Assembly (NCBI GenBank): GCA_964629885.1
Contig: CAZVRJ010000027.1
Coordinates: 1 to 30,688 of the forward strand
Length of the DNA: 30,688 nucleotides
Direction: 5' to 3'
Source: CAYWCV01 sp964629885
GTDB lineage: Bacteria; Bacteroidota; Rhodothermia; Balneolales; CAYWCV01
This document shows positions 6,903 through 15,457 of this stretch, in pieces. Position numbers and translations under genes: made by a program. Below the pieces are notes generated by a model that was not told the origin of the DNA, ran no database searches, and saw only the letters and a list, made by a program, of their open reading frames with translations. The stretch's first letter is position 1, and each line of letters opens with the position of its first letter.

Positions 6903-7892
6903 ATGAAATTTCGCAAACTGGGATCGACTGATCTCGAACTCTCCGTCATCACCTTCGGAGCATGGGCTATCGGTGGATGGATGTGGGGAGGCACAGACCG
7001 CAAGCAGGCCATCGAGGCTATTCGCGCATCGGTCGAAGCCGGAGCCACAAGTATCGACACGGCACCCATCTATGGGATGGGGCTCAGCGAGGAGCTGGTT
7101 GCCGAGGCGCTTGAAGGTATGCCCCGCGACAGCGTCCAGATCCTCACCAAGTTCGGGTTGCGTTGGCGCGCACCCAAGCATGGCGAACTACCAGAGGCTG
7201 AAGACGAGGCCGGGAATCCGTTGGTGGTCTACCGATTTGCGGGGCGCGACAGCATCATGGAAGAATGTGAGGATAGTCTCAGGCGTCTAAAGACCGACTA
7301 CATCGATTTATACCAGCTGCATTGGCCAGACAAATCAGTCCAAATCGACGAGACGATGGAAGCCGTGGTACGACTGCTGGAACAAGGCAAGATCCGCTAT
7401 GCGGCCGTGTGCAACTACGACGCCCTACAAATGGCTGAGGCGCTCAAAACGGCACCCATCGTATCGAATCAAGTACCTTACAGCATGGTCTTGCGCGACA
7501 TCGAAAAAGAGGTCGTGCCATTTTGCCTTGAGCACGGCCTGGGCATCCTTGCTTACAGTCCGCTTCAACGGGGACTGCTAACAGGCAAGATTAAAGCTGG
7601 CCAGAGTTTTCCGGAGGGCGACCACCGCGATGGAAATCGATACTTCACTGATGAATTTGTGACGAGGACAAATCAATTCCTTGAAGCAATACGCCCAATA
7701 GCAGATCGCCACCAGGCAACGTTTGCTCAATTGGTGCTAGCGTGGACCCTTGAGCAACCCGGCATCACTGTGGCGTTGGCAGGCGCCCGAAACGCCGGTC
7801 AAGCTAGGCAAAATGCAAAGTCGGCCGATGTGCAATTGACGTCAGATGAAGTGGCTGACATCACAAAATTGCTGATCGAGAACAAATTCTGA
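6903..7892 (+). CDS. Aldo/keto reductase
   Basis: A 329-residue NAD(P)H-dependent oxidoreductase of the aldo/keto reductase superfamily, cytoplasmic. The full catalytic tetrad is visible: Asp52 and Tyr57 (SIDTAPIYG), Lys83 (ILTKFG) and His140 (LYQLHWPD). The cofactor-binding C-terminal part is also present (LAYSPLQRGLLTGKI; the late VALAGARNAGQARQNA segment). The N-terminal MKFRKLGSTDLELSVITFGAWAIGG is typical of the YghZ/Tas/general stress subgroup. Substrate cannot be told from sequence; such enzymes reduce aldehydes, ketones or sugars. The start ATG lies 3 nt after the previous stop, and the AAGG just before that stop probably serves as ribosome binding site. Confidence 0.9.
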   Translation: MKFRKLGSTDLELSVITFGAWAIGGWMWGGTDRKQAIEAIRASVEAGATSIDTAPIYGMGLSEELVAEALEGMPRDSVQILTKFGLRWRAPKHGELPEAEDEAGNPLVVYRFAGRDSIMEECEDSLRRLKTDYIDLYQLHWPDKSVQIDETMEAVVRLLEQGKIRYAAVCNYDALQMAEALKTAPIVSNQVPYSMVLRDIEKEVVPFCLEHGLGILAYSPLQRGLLTGKIKAGQSFPEGDHRDGNRYFTDEFVTRTNQFLEAIRPIADRHQATFAQLVLAWTLEQPGITVALAGARNAGQARQNAKSADVQLTSDEVADITKLLIENKF

Positions 7893-7910
7893 GATCGTAA
7901 ACCGTTCGCC

Positions 7911-8810
7911 ATGAAGTACGCGTTCATTTTGAATCCGGCGGCGAACAACGAAAAGAATCGGGGGCGCAGTGCGCAAATGGAAGAGCTTATACTCAAGGCT
8001 CATCCATCCGCATTGATTGTGCACTCAGAGGGCAAGGGCGATATTTCGTCCAAAGCAAAGGCATTGTCGAAAACGCACGATGTGGTTATTGTATGTGGTG
8101 GCGACGGCTCTGTAAACGAACTTATCCGAGGTCTGTGGGGATCTACCTGCATCGGAGGTATCATTCCATCGGGCAGTGGAAACGACTTCTCACGTGGGCT
8201 CGGTTTGTCGTTGGATCCTGCCCTCGAGATCAGCTTGCTCGGCGAGCGCATTGTCGTTGATTTGGATTCGGTTGAGATCGAGGTCGATGGCCAACCATCC
8301 ATGTTCCAGAATACCCTCGGTATCGGGTTTGACGGCTGGGCCAACTATTTTGCATCGTTGATCGATTTCCCGACAGGAAAGCTGAAGTATGTAGTGGCTG
8401 CCTTAAAATCGATACGTCACCATAAAGCGCAACGATTTGATCTGGTTGTAGATGGTCGTGCAGAACAATGCGACGCGCTGATGATAACCTTGGCGAACGG
8501 TGGAATTGAGGGTGGTGGCTTCTATGTTGCTCCGAATGCAAGGCCTGACGATGGCTATTTGGATGTAGTTATCGTGAAACCACTTGGAAAATTTGGGCTG
8601 ATCTGGCGGCTTCCCTTTCTGATGTTTCGAAGGCAGCCAAGCTTTCGTGCACTTGTTCGCAGGCAGTGTCGGCAAATTGCGGTAACATGCCACGATACGA
8701 TGGCTGCACATGCCGACGGAGAGAGTCTAGGATTGGGTCTCAAGACCGTTAATGCCAAAATTATGCACCGGTCGGTTCGCTTTTTGGTCCCTAAGCACAC
8801 CTCAATCTAA
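7911..8810 (+). CDS. Diacylglycerol kinase-family lipid kinase (YegS/BmrU-like)
   Basis: A 299-residue member of the DAGK_cat/NAD-kinase-like superfamily. Visible motifs are FILNPAANN at the N-terminus, the nucleotide-binding GGDGSVNE (63-70) and PSGSGNDFSRG (86-96). The C-terminal beta-sandwich has NTLGIGFDGWAN, ANGGIEGGGFYVAPNARPDDGYLDVVIV and AHADGE. These enzymes phosphorylate diacylglycerol, sphingoid bases or related lipids at the inner membrane. The conserved Asp and Gly residues that shape the active site are present, so I expect an active kinase, but lipid specificity cannot be read from sequence. It closes the run that starts at 4621 (18 nt after the reductase). No clear terminator follows; the next gene starts about 160 nt later. 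Confidence 0.88.
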   Translation: MKYAFILNPAANNEKNRGRSAQMEELILKAHPSALIVHSEGKGDISSKAKALSKTHDVVIVCGGDGSVNELIRGLWGSTCIGGIIPSGSGNDFSRGLGLSLDPALEISLLGERIVVDLDSVEIEVDGQPSMFQNTLGIGFDGWANYFASLIDFPTGKLKYVVAALKSIRHHKAQRFDLVVDGRAEQCDALMITLANGGIEGGGFYVAPNARPDDGYLDVVIVKPLGKFGLIWRLPFLMFRRQPSFRALVRRQCRQIAVTCHDTMAAHADGESLGLGLKTVNAKIMHRSVRFLVPKHTSI

Positions 8811-8972
8811 GGATCATGTAAAAACCTGTAAGATCGGGCTTCGGCGGGATCGTTAGGAAGCGAACATCTGTATAATCTGATACGTCTTTTCTATATTGAA
8901 CATCAGAAATTATGCGCACGATTTCTCCAAAAACTGCGTTCTATCAAAATACACGCCATATACTAGGCACTC

Positions 8973-11900
8973 TTGGAAGCACAACTACCAGATAGCACTC
9001 AATCACGACTCGAGCACGTAAGGCATCGCATGGATGCCGGTTGGAGAATGCTCCTTCGTCGGCGTCATTTGGCTGTTGCTATGGCTGGATTTGCTGTCTT
9101 TTTGGGCGGCTTTCTTTTGTTGTGGGCATTAGAATCGGTCTTCTATCTGGGTGCGGCATTTAAGACATCCGTTATCGCGGTTGGTGGTATCGCAGCCGTA
9201 GTTGCAGCTGTTTTCACGGCACGTCATCTCGCCAAACCTCAGTTTCGTCGCTACTACGCCGATGTTTCCAAATCGGCCGACAACGAGGCACTGCGCAACG
9301 TCCTCGACTTACACCTCGAGCCTGTAAATGAGAATCTGTTTGTAAGCCACGCCATTGAGCAGAACCTCACTTCCTGCGACGATGCAAGTCTTCAGGTACA
9401 GCAATCGGCCTATGAGCAAAGCCATCCGGTGTACCAAGGTTATCGCAAAGCCGGTTATGCCAGCGGTGTGCTTTTCCTGCTACTACTGGTCGCTACCGTA
9501 TTTCAAAGCTCCGGTGTGCTTCGTACGATTCAGTTTTGGAAGACGTTTCAGCCACCCATCCCTTTTACATATACCATATCTCCCGGAAACATGGTGCTCG
9601 AACAAGGGAGCGGTTTTCAGGCTCGGATTCAGTTTGAGGGCGACATCAAACCTCGGAACGTAGCCATTGGTCTGAAAACGACGGTCGAAAGCGACTACCG
9701 ACTGCAACAAATGACTTCGATCGACGGCAACACCTATGTTTCGGAGCCGTTCAGTTTCACAAATACTACGGAGTATTTCATACAGATGGACCGCTACCGT
9801 AGCGAGACATTCAGGGTCGAAGTTCAACTTCTCCCAAGGTTTGAGGATCTAACAGTTGTAATTACTCCACCATCTCATACAGGGATCGAACCGTCGCGTC
9901 AGGCCTATCCTTTTTCAGTTATCGAGGCGTACCTAGGCACACGCATCCAAATATCAGCCATAGCCAACAAGCTGCTCGAGCAGGTAGAGCTGATACGTAC
10001 CTCAACTGGTGAGGCCGTAAACATGGAGAACGGTGCAGATGGCGGCTACAGTTATGAAATGATGACTGCTGGTGCCGACACATTATCGTTCCATCTAACC
10101 GATGAGATTGGCTTTGAGAACAGAAATCCATTCACCTTTGTCATCTCCCCCCTTGTTGACAGTTATCCAAGCATCCTGCTTTTGGAACCTCAATCTGAGG
10201 TGAATCTGCTCAACCCCGATGTGGTTCAGTTGGGTTATGAATACCGGGATGATTTTGGTTTCAGTCGCCTACGTGTGAAATACCAGATCAAGAAAGCATT
10301 CGGTGCACCTATCGAAGGCACGTTAAATCTGCCTACCCCTCGCGAGCGGAGCGGACTTGGAATATCCAACTTTGATCTCGCAGCCATCGGAGTGCAGCCA
10401 CTCGACGAGATGACCTACTGGCTTGAGCTATTCGATAACGATGCCGTTGCTGGCTACAAGATGTCGGAATCGCAGCGCCAGCGAATTGTGCTCACCTCCA
10501 TGGCCGACTACCTCGACGTTGTGGACGAGAAGGAAAAAAATGTCGAAAATGAGCTCAAAAACATGGATGAAAAGTACCGTGAGTTTGAGAAGCTCATGGA
10601 GAATTTCCAAGAAGATCTGAAAACCAACCAGTTAGACGAATTTAGCCAGCAGCAGATGCTAGAAGAGCTTCAGGAGCGTCAAGAGAAGGTTAACGAAGCC
10701 GCCCGCCAGCTTAAAGATGAGTTTGAGCAGCTTCGCAACGAGCTCAATCAGAACCAGATCCTATCTCCCGAAACGATGCAGCAATATGAGCAGCTTCAGA
10801 AACTGATCGAGGAGATCGACAGTCCGGAGCTGCGCGAAGCACTGCGTCAGATGCAGGAATCGCTGCAGAACATGGACCAGAACGCATTGCGCGAAGCAAT
10901 GCGCAACCTTGAGTTCAACGAAGAGCTTTATAAGCAGCGCCTTGAGAGAACGCTTGAACTATTCCGGCAGGTAAAGACTACCGCCGAAATGGACAAGTTG
11001 GCCAAGAACTACGAAGATTTGGCACGCCGTCAAGAAGAGCTATCGAAACAGGGCAGCGGCGAACAGCAGCGACAGCAACAGGAGTCGCTAAAGAAAGAGC
11101 TGGACCAGACCCAACAAAAACTTGATTCGCTCGACAAAGATGCACCTAACAACGCCCGCGAAGCTTTGGAGGAACTCAAGGAAGAGCTCAAGAAGGACAC
11201 GGAGAGCACTAGCGAGCAGATGAAGGAAATCTTGGAGCAGATGAAGCAACAGCAAGATGGGGGTGGCGAGCAACAACAACAGCAACAACAGCAGCAACAG
11301 CAGCAGCAGGATGCTGGTGAGCAAATGCAGCAGATGTCGCAGCGTGTCCGCCAGTCTATGGAGTCGATGGGCCAGCAACAGAATCAGGTGAATGCGAATG
11401 CACTGCGATCCATACTTCGAACATTGCTGTTGCTGTCGGAGACCCAAGAAGACATTACGTTGAAGACCGCTCAGCAACCGTTTAGAGGAAACGGCTTTGT
11501 TGAGCTGGCTCGTCAAGAAAACAACGTCAATCAAACTTTTGGTACAACGGTCGATTCCCTGCTAGCGGTCGCATCGCGCGTGCCGCAGTTGTCAAATATT
11601 ATCCTGGAAAAAAAGACCCAAGTTCAAAAGAATTTGGACAATTCTATTCGTTTCCTTGCAGAGCGCGATAATGGCAATGCAAGTGCCGAGACACGTTTTG
11701 TACTCTCTGGAATCAACGAGTTAGGCTCAATGATCGCCAATCTGCTCGAACAAATGGAGAATCAGAACAACGGCGGAAGTGGCGGATCAGGATCAATGAT
11801 GCAGCAAATGCAGCAAATGGGTGGGCAGCAACAGCAGCTCAACCAGATGATCCAGGATATGATCAACGACATCCAGGGCGAGCGCCTAAGCCAAGACCAG

Positions 11901-12335
11901 ATGGAGCGGCTAAACCAGATGGCTCGCCAGCAGAACTCCATTCGCCGGCAACTCGAGGAAATGCGCAGAAATGGTGGCTTGCCCGAAGGCGACCGCATCA
12001 TGAGCGAGCTGGAGCGCATTGCTCAAGAAATGGAAGATGCCATCAACGATATACGCGGTGGACGCATGGACAGGCAGTTCATCAACCGCCAACAGAACAT
12101 CATGTCTCGCATGCTGGATGCCGAGAAGGCCTTGCAAGAGCGTGATGAAGACGAGAAGCGCAAAGGTAACACAGGCGATCAGAATCTTAGAGCTCTTCCG
12201 CCTGAGCTTACGCTCGAAGAACTTCGCAAGCGTATCAGGTCGAGGCTGTCCGATCCGAACATGTCGAAATTCAGCGACGACTATCAAAAGCTCATCGAGA
12301 AGTATTTCGAGGTTCTGGAGCGCAGGGATCGCTGA
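8973..12335 (+). CDS. DUF4175-family giant membrane protein with glutamine-rich coiled coil
   Basis: 1120 residues. Hydrophobic segments lie at about 33-52, 64-83 and 160-178, then a large extracytoplasmic beta-rich part (FTYTISPGNMVLEQGSGFQARI; EDLTVVITPPSHTG; YEYRDDFGFSRLRVKYQI). From about residue 520 to the end it is a long charged coiled coil rich in Gln, Glu, Met and Arg. Thirteen Gln codons in a row (CAA/CAG, 11271-11309) sit inside it. This architecture is that of DUF4175 proteins of Bacteroidota and Proteobacteria, whose function is unknown and which often occur near MoxR/BatA genes; a VWA gene is indeed close by, on the other strand. The start is uncertain: an in-frame TAG at 8964 limits it to the TTG at 8973 or the ATG at 9030 (preceded by AAGG). 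It converges on the HAD gene with 8 nt between. Confidence 0.8.
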   Translation: MEAQLPDSTQSRLEHVRHRMDAGWRMLLRRRHLAVAMAGFAVFLGGFLLLWALESVFYLGAAFKTSVIAVGGIAAVVAAVFTARHLAKPQFRRYYADVSKSADNEALRNVLDLHLEPVNENLFVSHAIEQNLTSCDDASLQVQQSAYEQSHPVYQGYRKAGYASGVLFLLLLVATVFQSSGVLRTIQFWKTFQPPIPFTYTISPGNMVLEQGSGFQARIQFEGDIKPRNVAIGLKTTVESDYRLQQMTSIDGNTYVSEPFSFTNTTEYFIQMDRYRSETFRVEVQLLPRFEDLTVVITPPSHTGIEPSRQAYPFSVIEAYLGTRIQISAIANKLLEQVELIRTSTGEAVNMENGADGGYSYEMMTAGADTLSFHLTDEIGFENRNPFTFVISPLVDSYPSILLLEPQSEVNLLNPDVVQLGYEYRDDFGFSRLRVKYQIKKAFGAPIEGTLNLPTPRERSGLGISNFDLAAIGVQPLDEMTYWLELFDNDAVAGYKMSESQRQRIVLTSMADYLDVVDEKEKNVENELKNMDEKYREFEKLMENFQEDLKTNQLDEFSQQQMLEELQERQEKVNEAARQLKDEFEQLRNELNQNQILSPETMQQYEQLQKLIEEIDSPELREALRQMQESLQNMDQNALREAMRNLEFNEELYKQRLERTLELFRQVKTTAEMDKLAKNYEDLARRQEELSKQGSGEQQRQQQESLKKELDQTQQKLDSLDKDAPNNAREALEELKEELKKDTESTSEQMKEILEQMKQQQDGGGEQQQQQQQQQQQQQDAGEQMQQMSQRVRQSMESMGQQQNQVNANALRSILRTLLLLSETQEDITLKTAQQPFRGNGFVELARQENNVNQTFGTTVDSLLAVASRVPQLSNIILEKKTQVQKNLDNSIRFLAERDNGNASAETRFVLSGINELGSMIANLLEQMENQNNGGSGGSGSMMQQMQQMGGQQQQLNQMIQDMINDIQGERLSQDQMERLNQMARQQNSIRRQLEEMRRNGGLPEGDRIMSELERIAQEMEDAINDIRGGRMDRQFINRQQNIMSRMLDAEKALQERDEDEKRKGNTGDQNLRALPPELTLEELRKRIRSRLSDPNMSKFSDDYQKLIEKYFEVLERRDR
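11271..11309 (+). repeat. CAR trinucleotide repeat encoding 13 consecutive glutamines
   Basis: Thirteen CAA or CAG codons in direct succession, with the two codons mixed. They lie in the coiled-coil region of the DUF4175 protein and are flanked by GGGE and DAGEQMQQM. Such tracts can change length by replication slippage in multiples of three without breaking the frame. Confidence 0.9.
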
Positions 12336-12343
12336 CAGCGAGA

Positions 12344-13093
12344 TCAGATGTGGTTTCTGTTCAGACGCACCAACTCCTCGTAGGCAAATCTAGTGGCGCG
12401 TGTCGCTTCTTCATCAATCACTTGTGCGAATGCTTTTACCACGTCGCGGGCATTACTGGGGGCAAACGACATCTTGACGCGTTTCATGGCAGGCAGATCG
12501 CCCGAACTGTCTCCAATATAGGCCATCTGGTCGAGGGGAATCCCGATCTTGTCGCTCAAGAGTCCGACTCCGGTGCCCTTATTGCAATCGCTTATGATGA
12601 TATTTACGGAAACATCCGTGTCGTGCACCTCAAAATCAGGGTAGTTAGCGGTCACGTACGGTTTCACGTCGTGGTAAATACGGTGATTCATCTCAATCAA
12701 TGGATGGATGAAACCGACGTCGGAGCGCTTGGCGAATTCAGCAACGGTTCCCGGGTACTTCGGGATGATATCTTTCTCAGCCCAATGCTTCAGTTCGGCG
12801 ATGGCCTCAAGCCGCTCGGCGGTAAGTTGAGGAGCCCAATTCAGCTCATTTTTCTGGGTGTGGTATAATCCGGCACCGCTTTCGAAAGCAAACGGCAAAT
12901 CGATGCACAGCCATTGTGCAACCGCCTCTGCATACGGCAAAGGCCTTCCAGTGCAAATTGTGATCGGTGGTATGCTCAGATCATGCCTGCTGGCTATGTT
13001 GAGATCTCTGATGACGTTGATGGCTTCCCAGTCAGGTGTGACAAATGGATGACTAATGCATCCATCGAGGTCTACAACAAAAAGACGGATCAT
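12344..13093 (-). CDS. HAD-superfamily phosphatase (Cof/sucrose-phosphatase/phosphoglycolate-phosphatase-like)
   Basis: 249 residues. Motif I is VVDLDGC with nucleophile Asp8 and acid/base Asp10, motif II is TICTGRP with Thr48, and motif IV is YIGDSSGDLPAM near residue 195. The Cys after Gly in motif I is unusual: most relatives have Thr there. A C2-type cap of about 100 residues lies between motifs II and III, as in Cof, sucrose-phosphate phosphatase, mannosyl-3-phosphoglycerate phosphatase and archaeal phosphoglycolate phosphatase. The ATG overlaps the VWA stop in an ATGA, so translation is probably coupled. The operon also encodes a glycerate kinase, which makes a phosphoglycolate- or phosphoglycerate-related substrate attractive, but this is inference from position only. 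Confidence 0.75.
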   Translation of the reverse strand: MIRLFVVDLDGCISHPFVTPDWEAINVIRDLNIASRHDLSIPPITICTGRPLPYAEAVAQWLCIDLPFAFESGAGLYHTQKNELNWAPQLTAERLEAIAELKHWAEKDIIPKYPGTVAEFAKRSDVGFIHPLIEMNHRIYHDVKPYVTANYPDFEVHDTDVSVNIIISDCNKGTGVGLLSDKIGIPLDQMAYIGDSSGDLPAMKRVKMSFAPSNARDVVKAFAQVIDEEATRATRFAYEELVRLNRNHI

Positions 13094-14115
13094 GATTTGG
13101 GTTTACGATAGCGTGGTATGGCAACAGCGAGTGCAATGAAGCACAAACCAATTAGTGCAACGGTCTGAAACTGATTTTTATAGTCTGCGTATTCTTGGCT
13201 GGCAAACTCGCCTTTCTGCAACTCGCCGATCCTGTTGATGAAGGCGTCAAAATTCTCGTTGCCGCGCTGAATTTCGAAGTAACGTCCATTACCTGAATCT
13301 GCAATCTTTTGTAGGGTCTCCGGCTCAAGCTTTGTGGTTACAACAGCGCCATCGCGGTCTCTCTTGTAACCCGTTACCCTGCCCGTTTGTCCGTCGAGCT
13401 CAGGTATCGTGCCGCCAGCCAACGTACCAATGCCAATGGTGTACACTTGCACTCCCATATTGGCAAGATCTCGAAGCGACTGAGTATAATCCATCCCAAA
13501 ATTCTCTCCGTCCGATATTATAAGCAACACCTGTGCAGCATCCGAGTCACTTTCAGCCCTGATGCCCTCGAAAGCGCGCTTCGCCTCCGTAAATGCGGCG
13601 TCAAAATTCGTTGTCGTACTCGGCATTTGGCCCGTGTCGGCGATGTTCAGGAACAGTCTCAGCGCCGAGTAATCGACAGTCAACGGCGATTGCAGGAAGG
13701 CCTCGCCAGTAAACACGATCAATCCGACTCTGTCGCCACTGAGCTGGCCAACAAGTCGCATGGTTTCGTACTTGGCCTTCTCCAATCGACTGGGGCTGAT
13801 GTCTTGCGCATTCATCGATGATGAAAGGTCGAGCGCTATCATCAAGTCGATGCCTTGGCGCTTGATCTCGCGCACTTCCGTGCCAATTTTGGGTCCAGCA
13901 AGGGCAACGATCAATAGTGCAATCCCGAGCAGCATGAAGCCGTCTTTAAACCTGCGGCCGGCTTTCCAGTCACCCTTGTAGAGGTTTGCAAAAATGGGAT
14001 CGTCGATGTACTGCTTCCGCAGCTTCATCTTGTGTCGGTAGCTCAACACGCCACCAACGCCGATCAAAGGGATGAGGATGAGCAGCCATAAGTATGCAGA
14101 TGAATCCCAAATCAT
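13090..14115 (-). CDS. VWA-domain membrane protein, BatA/BatB-like
   Basis: 341 residues. A membrane segment at about 8-23 is followed by a second at 60-75, a von Willebrand A domain and a C-terminal membrane segment (about 316-333). The metal-ion-dependent adhesion site is intact: DLSSS at residues 96-100, with later Thr and Asp residues in TTTNFDAAF and LIISDGENFG. BatA/BatB proteins of Bacteroidota have exactly this layout; they are encoded with MoxR ATPases and DUF58 proteins and are linked to stress tolerance or assembly of surface complexes. Here the usual moxR/DUF58 partners are missing from the neighbourhood, which is odd. The start ATG overlaps the glycerate kinase stop (ATGA), and the stop overlaps the HAD start in the same way. 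Confidence 0.85.
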   Translation of the reverse strand: MIWDSSAYLWLLILIPLIGVGGVLSYRHKMKLRKQYIDDPIFANLYKGDWKAGRRFKDGFMLLGIALLIVALAGPKIGTEVREIKRQGIDLMIALDLSSSMNAQDISPSRLEKAKYETMRLVGQLSGDRVGLIVFTGEAFLQSPLTVDYSALRLFLNIADTGQMPSTTTNFDAAFTEAKRAFEGIRAESDSDAAQVLLIISDGENFGMDYTQSLRDLANMGVQVYTIGIGTLAGGTIPELDGQTGRVTGYKRDRDGAVVTTKLEPETLQKIADSGNGRYFEIQRGNENFDAFINRIGELQKGEFASQEYADYKNQFQTVALIGLCFIALAVAIPRYRKPKS

Positions 14116-15455
14116 GGATCTATGATCAATATTTGTAAATCGGTCATGTTGTTGCCGGTTGGTCCGGTACGTATTAGGGTGTCTGTTCCCAGAAAGAAGT
14201 GGTAGGCATCATTATCGAGTAGGTAGCCCTCGGGACTGTAACCCTGATGGCGTGCCAAGGGCAACAGGCCGTTATAAACAAACGCACCTGCTGCGTCGGT
14301 GTTGCCGTCAATCCCGTCGGTACCTACACTCATGAGGGTCCAAGGTACTGAAATTTCTTCGAGAGCCAGTAAAACTAGCAATGCCAACTCTTGATTCCTC
14401 CCCCCTTTTCCATCACCTTTCACATGTACTTTGCTCTCGCCATGAAACACCAACACCTGTTTGGTTCGTGTATTCAGAAGGCTGTCTTTAACGCGAGAAG
14501 CGATTTCGCGGGACTGGTTGCGTGCCGTCGTATCGTATGCAGGGTTGTACACATTGGCTTTATACCCAAGCATCTGTGCCTGCGTCGCTACTTGATTAGC
14601 GAGGATGGACGAAGAGCTCAGCATGACAATTTGATGGTTTAAATCCATGTCACCCTGTGCTTTAGGGTTATCGGCATGTTGACCGTCGGCTCCATCCTGC
14701 AGGTAGCGGAGTACTGACACAGGCAACAAAGCCTTAAGTCCGTGAAGATCGATCACGTTTAGAGCATCCGCAAAAGATGTCGGATCCGGGACTGTCATGC
14801 CACTGCCTATGTCGTGAAGTTTATCGCCGGGCACATCTGAGTAAACCATTGTCACGAGCTGCTTAGATCGCAGCTTCCGAGCAAGATTACCGCCCTTTAA
14901 CTGGCACAGGTGCCTGCGGACGGTGTTGATCTCAGAAATTCCGGCGCCCGATCGCAACAGTACGTCGACCGTTTGCGCAATGTCGCCGATTTGAATGCCA
15001 TCGGGCGGGAGCGAAACGAGCGATGACGTTCCACCGCTGATCAATGCAATCACGAGGGCATTCTTGGGGATGCGACGCACCAAACTTTCCATCTCGATGG
15101 ACGCTGCTAAAGAAGCGTCGGAAGGAAGTGGATGGCTGCCTTGCAGAGCTAGAATTCGCTTGGATGCAAAGTTCGAACCTGGTGTCGTAATGATCAATCC
15201 ATCGGTGATGAGATCGCCTAACACCGATTCAAGTGCCGCGGCCATGGTGTGGGCGGCTTTACCGGCACCGATCACCCAAACGGGATGATTTTCAGTGCTG
15301 TAGCTGGTGTCATTGATGCGAATATGTCCGGTATCGACTGAAACAACATCCCTGATCCTGCTGTCGGGGTGTAAATGCCACATTGCAGCACGGAACATGT
15401 TGAGCGAGTCGGACTTGTGTCGCTGAAATACTTCAGGATGCAGCATTCTCGACAT
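14112..15455 (-). CDS. Glycerate 2-kinase, DUF4147/MOFRL type
   Basis: 447 residues, the usual length of class II glycerate kinases (GckA/TtuD family), which phosphorylate D-glycerate to 2-phosphoglycerate. The N-terminal Rossmann-like domain carries VWVIGAGKAAHTMAAALE, the QGSHPLP motif and LISGGTSSLVSLP. The C-terminal MOFRL domain carries HGESKVHVKGDGKGGRNQELALL and SVGTDGIDGNTDAAGA. All the family blocks look intact, so an active enzyme is expected in the cytoplasm, feeding glycerate into lower glycolysis. AGGAG (minus strand, 15469-15465) forms a good ribosome binding site inside the last codons of the upstream Wzi-like gene; the two genes are 2 nt apart. The ATGA overlap with the VWA gene couples it to the rest of the operon. 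Confidence 0.9.
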   Translation of the reverse strand: MSRMLHPEVFQRHKSDSLNMFRAAMWHLHPDSRIRDVVSVDTGHIRINDTSYSTENHPVWVIGAGKAAHTMAAALESVLGDLITDGLIITTPGSNFASKRILALQGSHPLPSDASLAASIEMESLVRRIPKNALVIALISGGTSSLVSLPPDGIQIGDIAQTVDVLLRSGAGISEINTVRRHLCQLKGGNLARKLRSKQLVTMVYSDVPGDKLHDIGSGMTVPDPTSFADALNVIDLHGLKALLPVSVLRYLQDGADGQHADNPKAQGDMDLNHQIVMLSSSSILANQVATQAQMLGYKANVYNPAYDTTARNQSREIASRVKDSLLNTRTKQVLVFHGESKVHVKGDGKGGRNQELALLVLLALEEISVPWTLMSVGTDGIDGNTDAAGAFVYNGLLPLARHQGYSPEGYLLDNDAYHFFLGTDTLIRTGPTGNNMTDLQILIIDP

Positions 15456-15457
15456 GA

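Noticed and set aside
8811..8972. Possible terminator or riboswitch before the DUF4175 gene
   Set aside because: Only a six-base dyad (TCTGAT/ATCAGA) and a lone TATAAT near 8871 are visible; no stable hairpin with U tract and no known riboswitch core.
11088..11534. Minus-strand leucine-rich frame opposite the glutamine tract
   Set aside because: Its leucine run is simply the complement of CAA/CAG codons in the DUF4175 gene.
12350..12868. Plus-strand frame opposite the HAD phosphatase gene
   Set aside because: The minus-strand frame carries all HAD motifs; the plus-strand frame has none and is a shadow.
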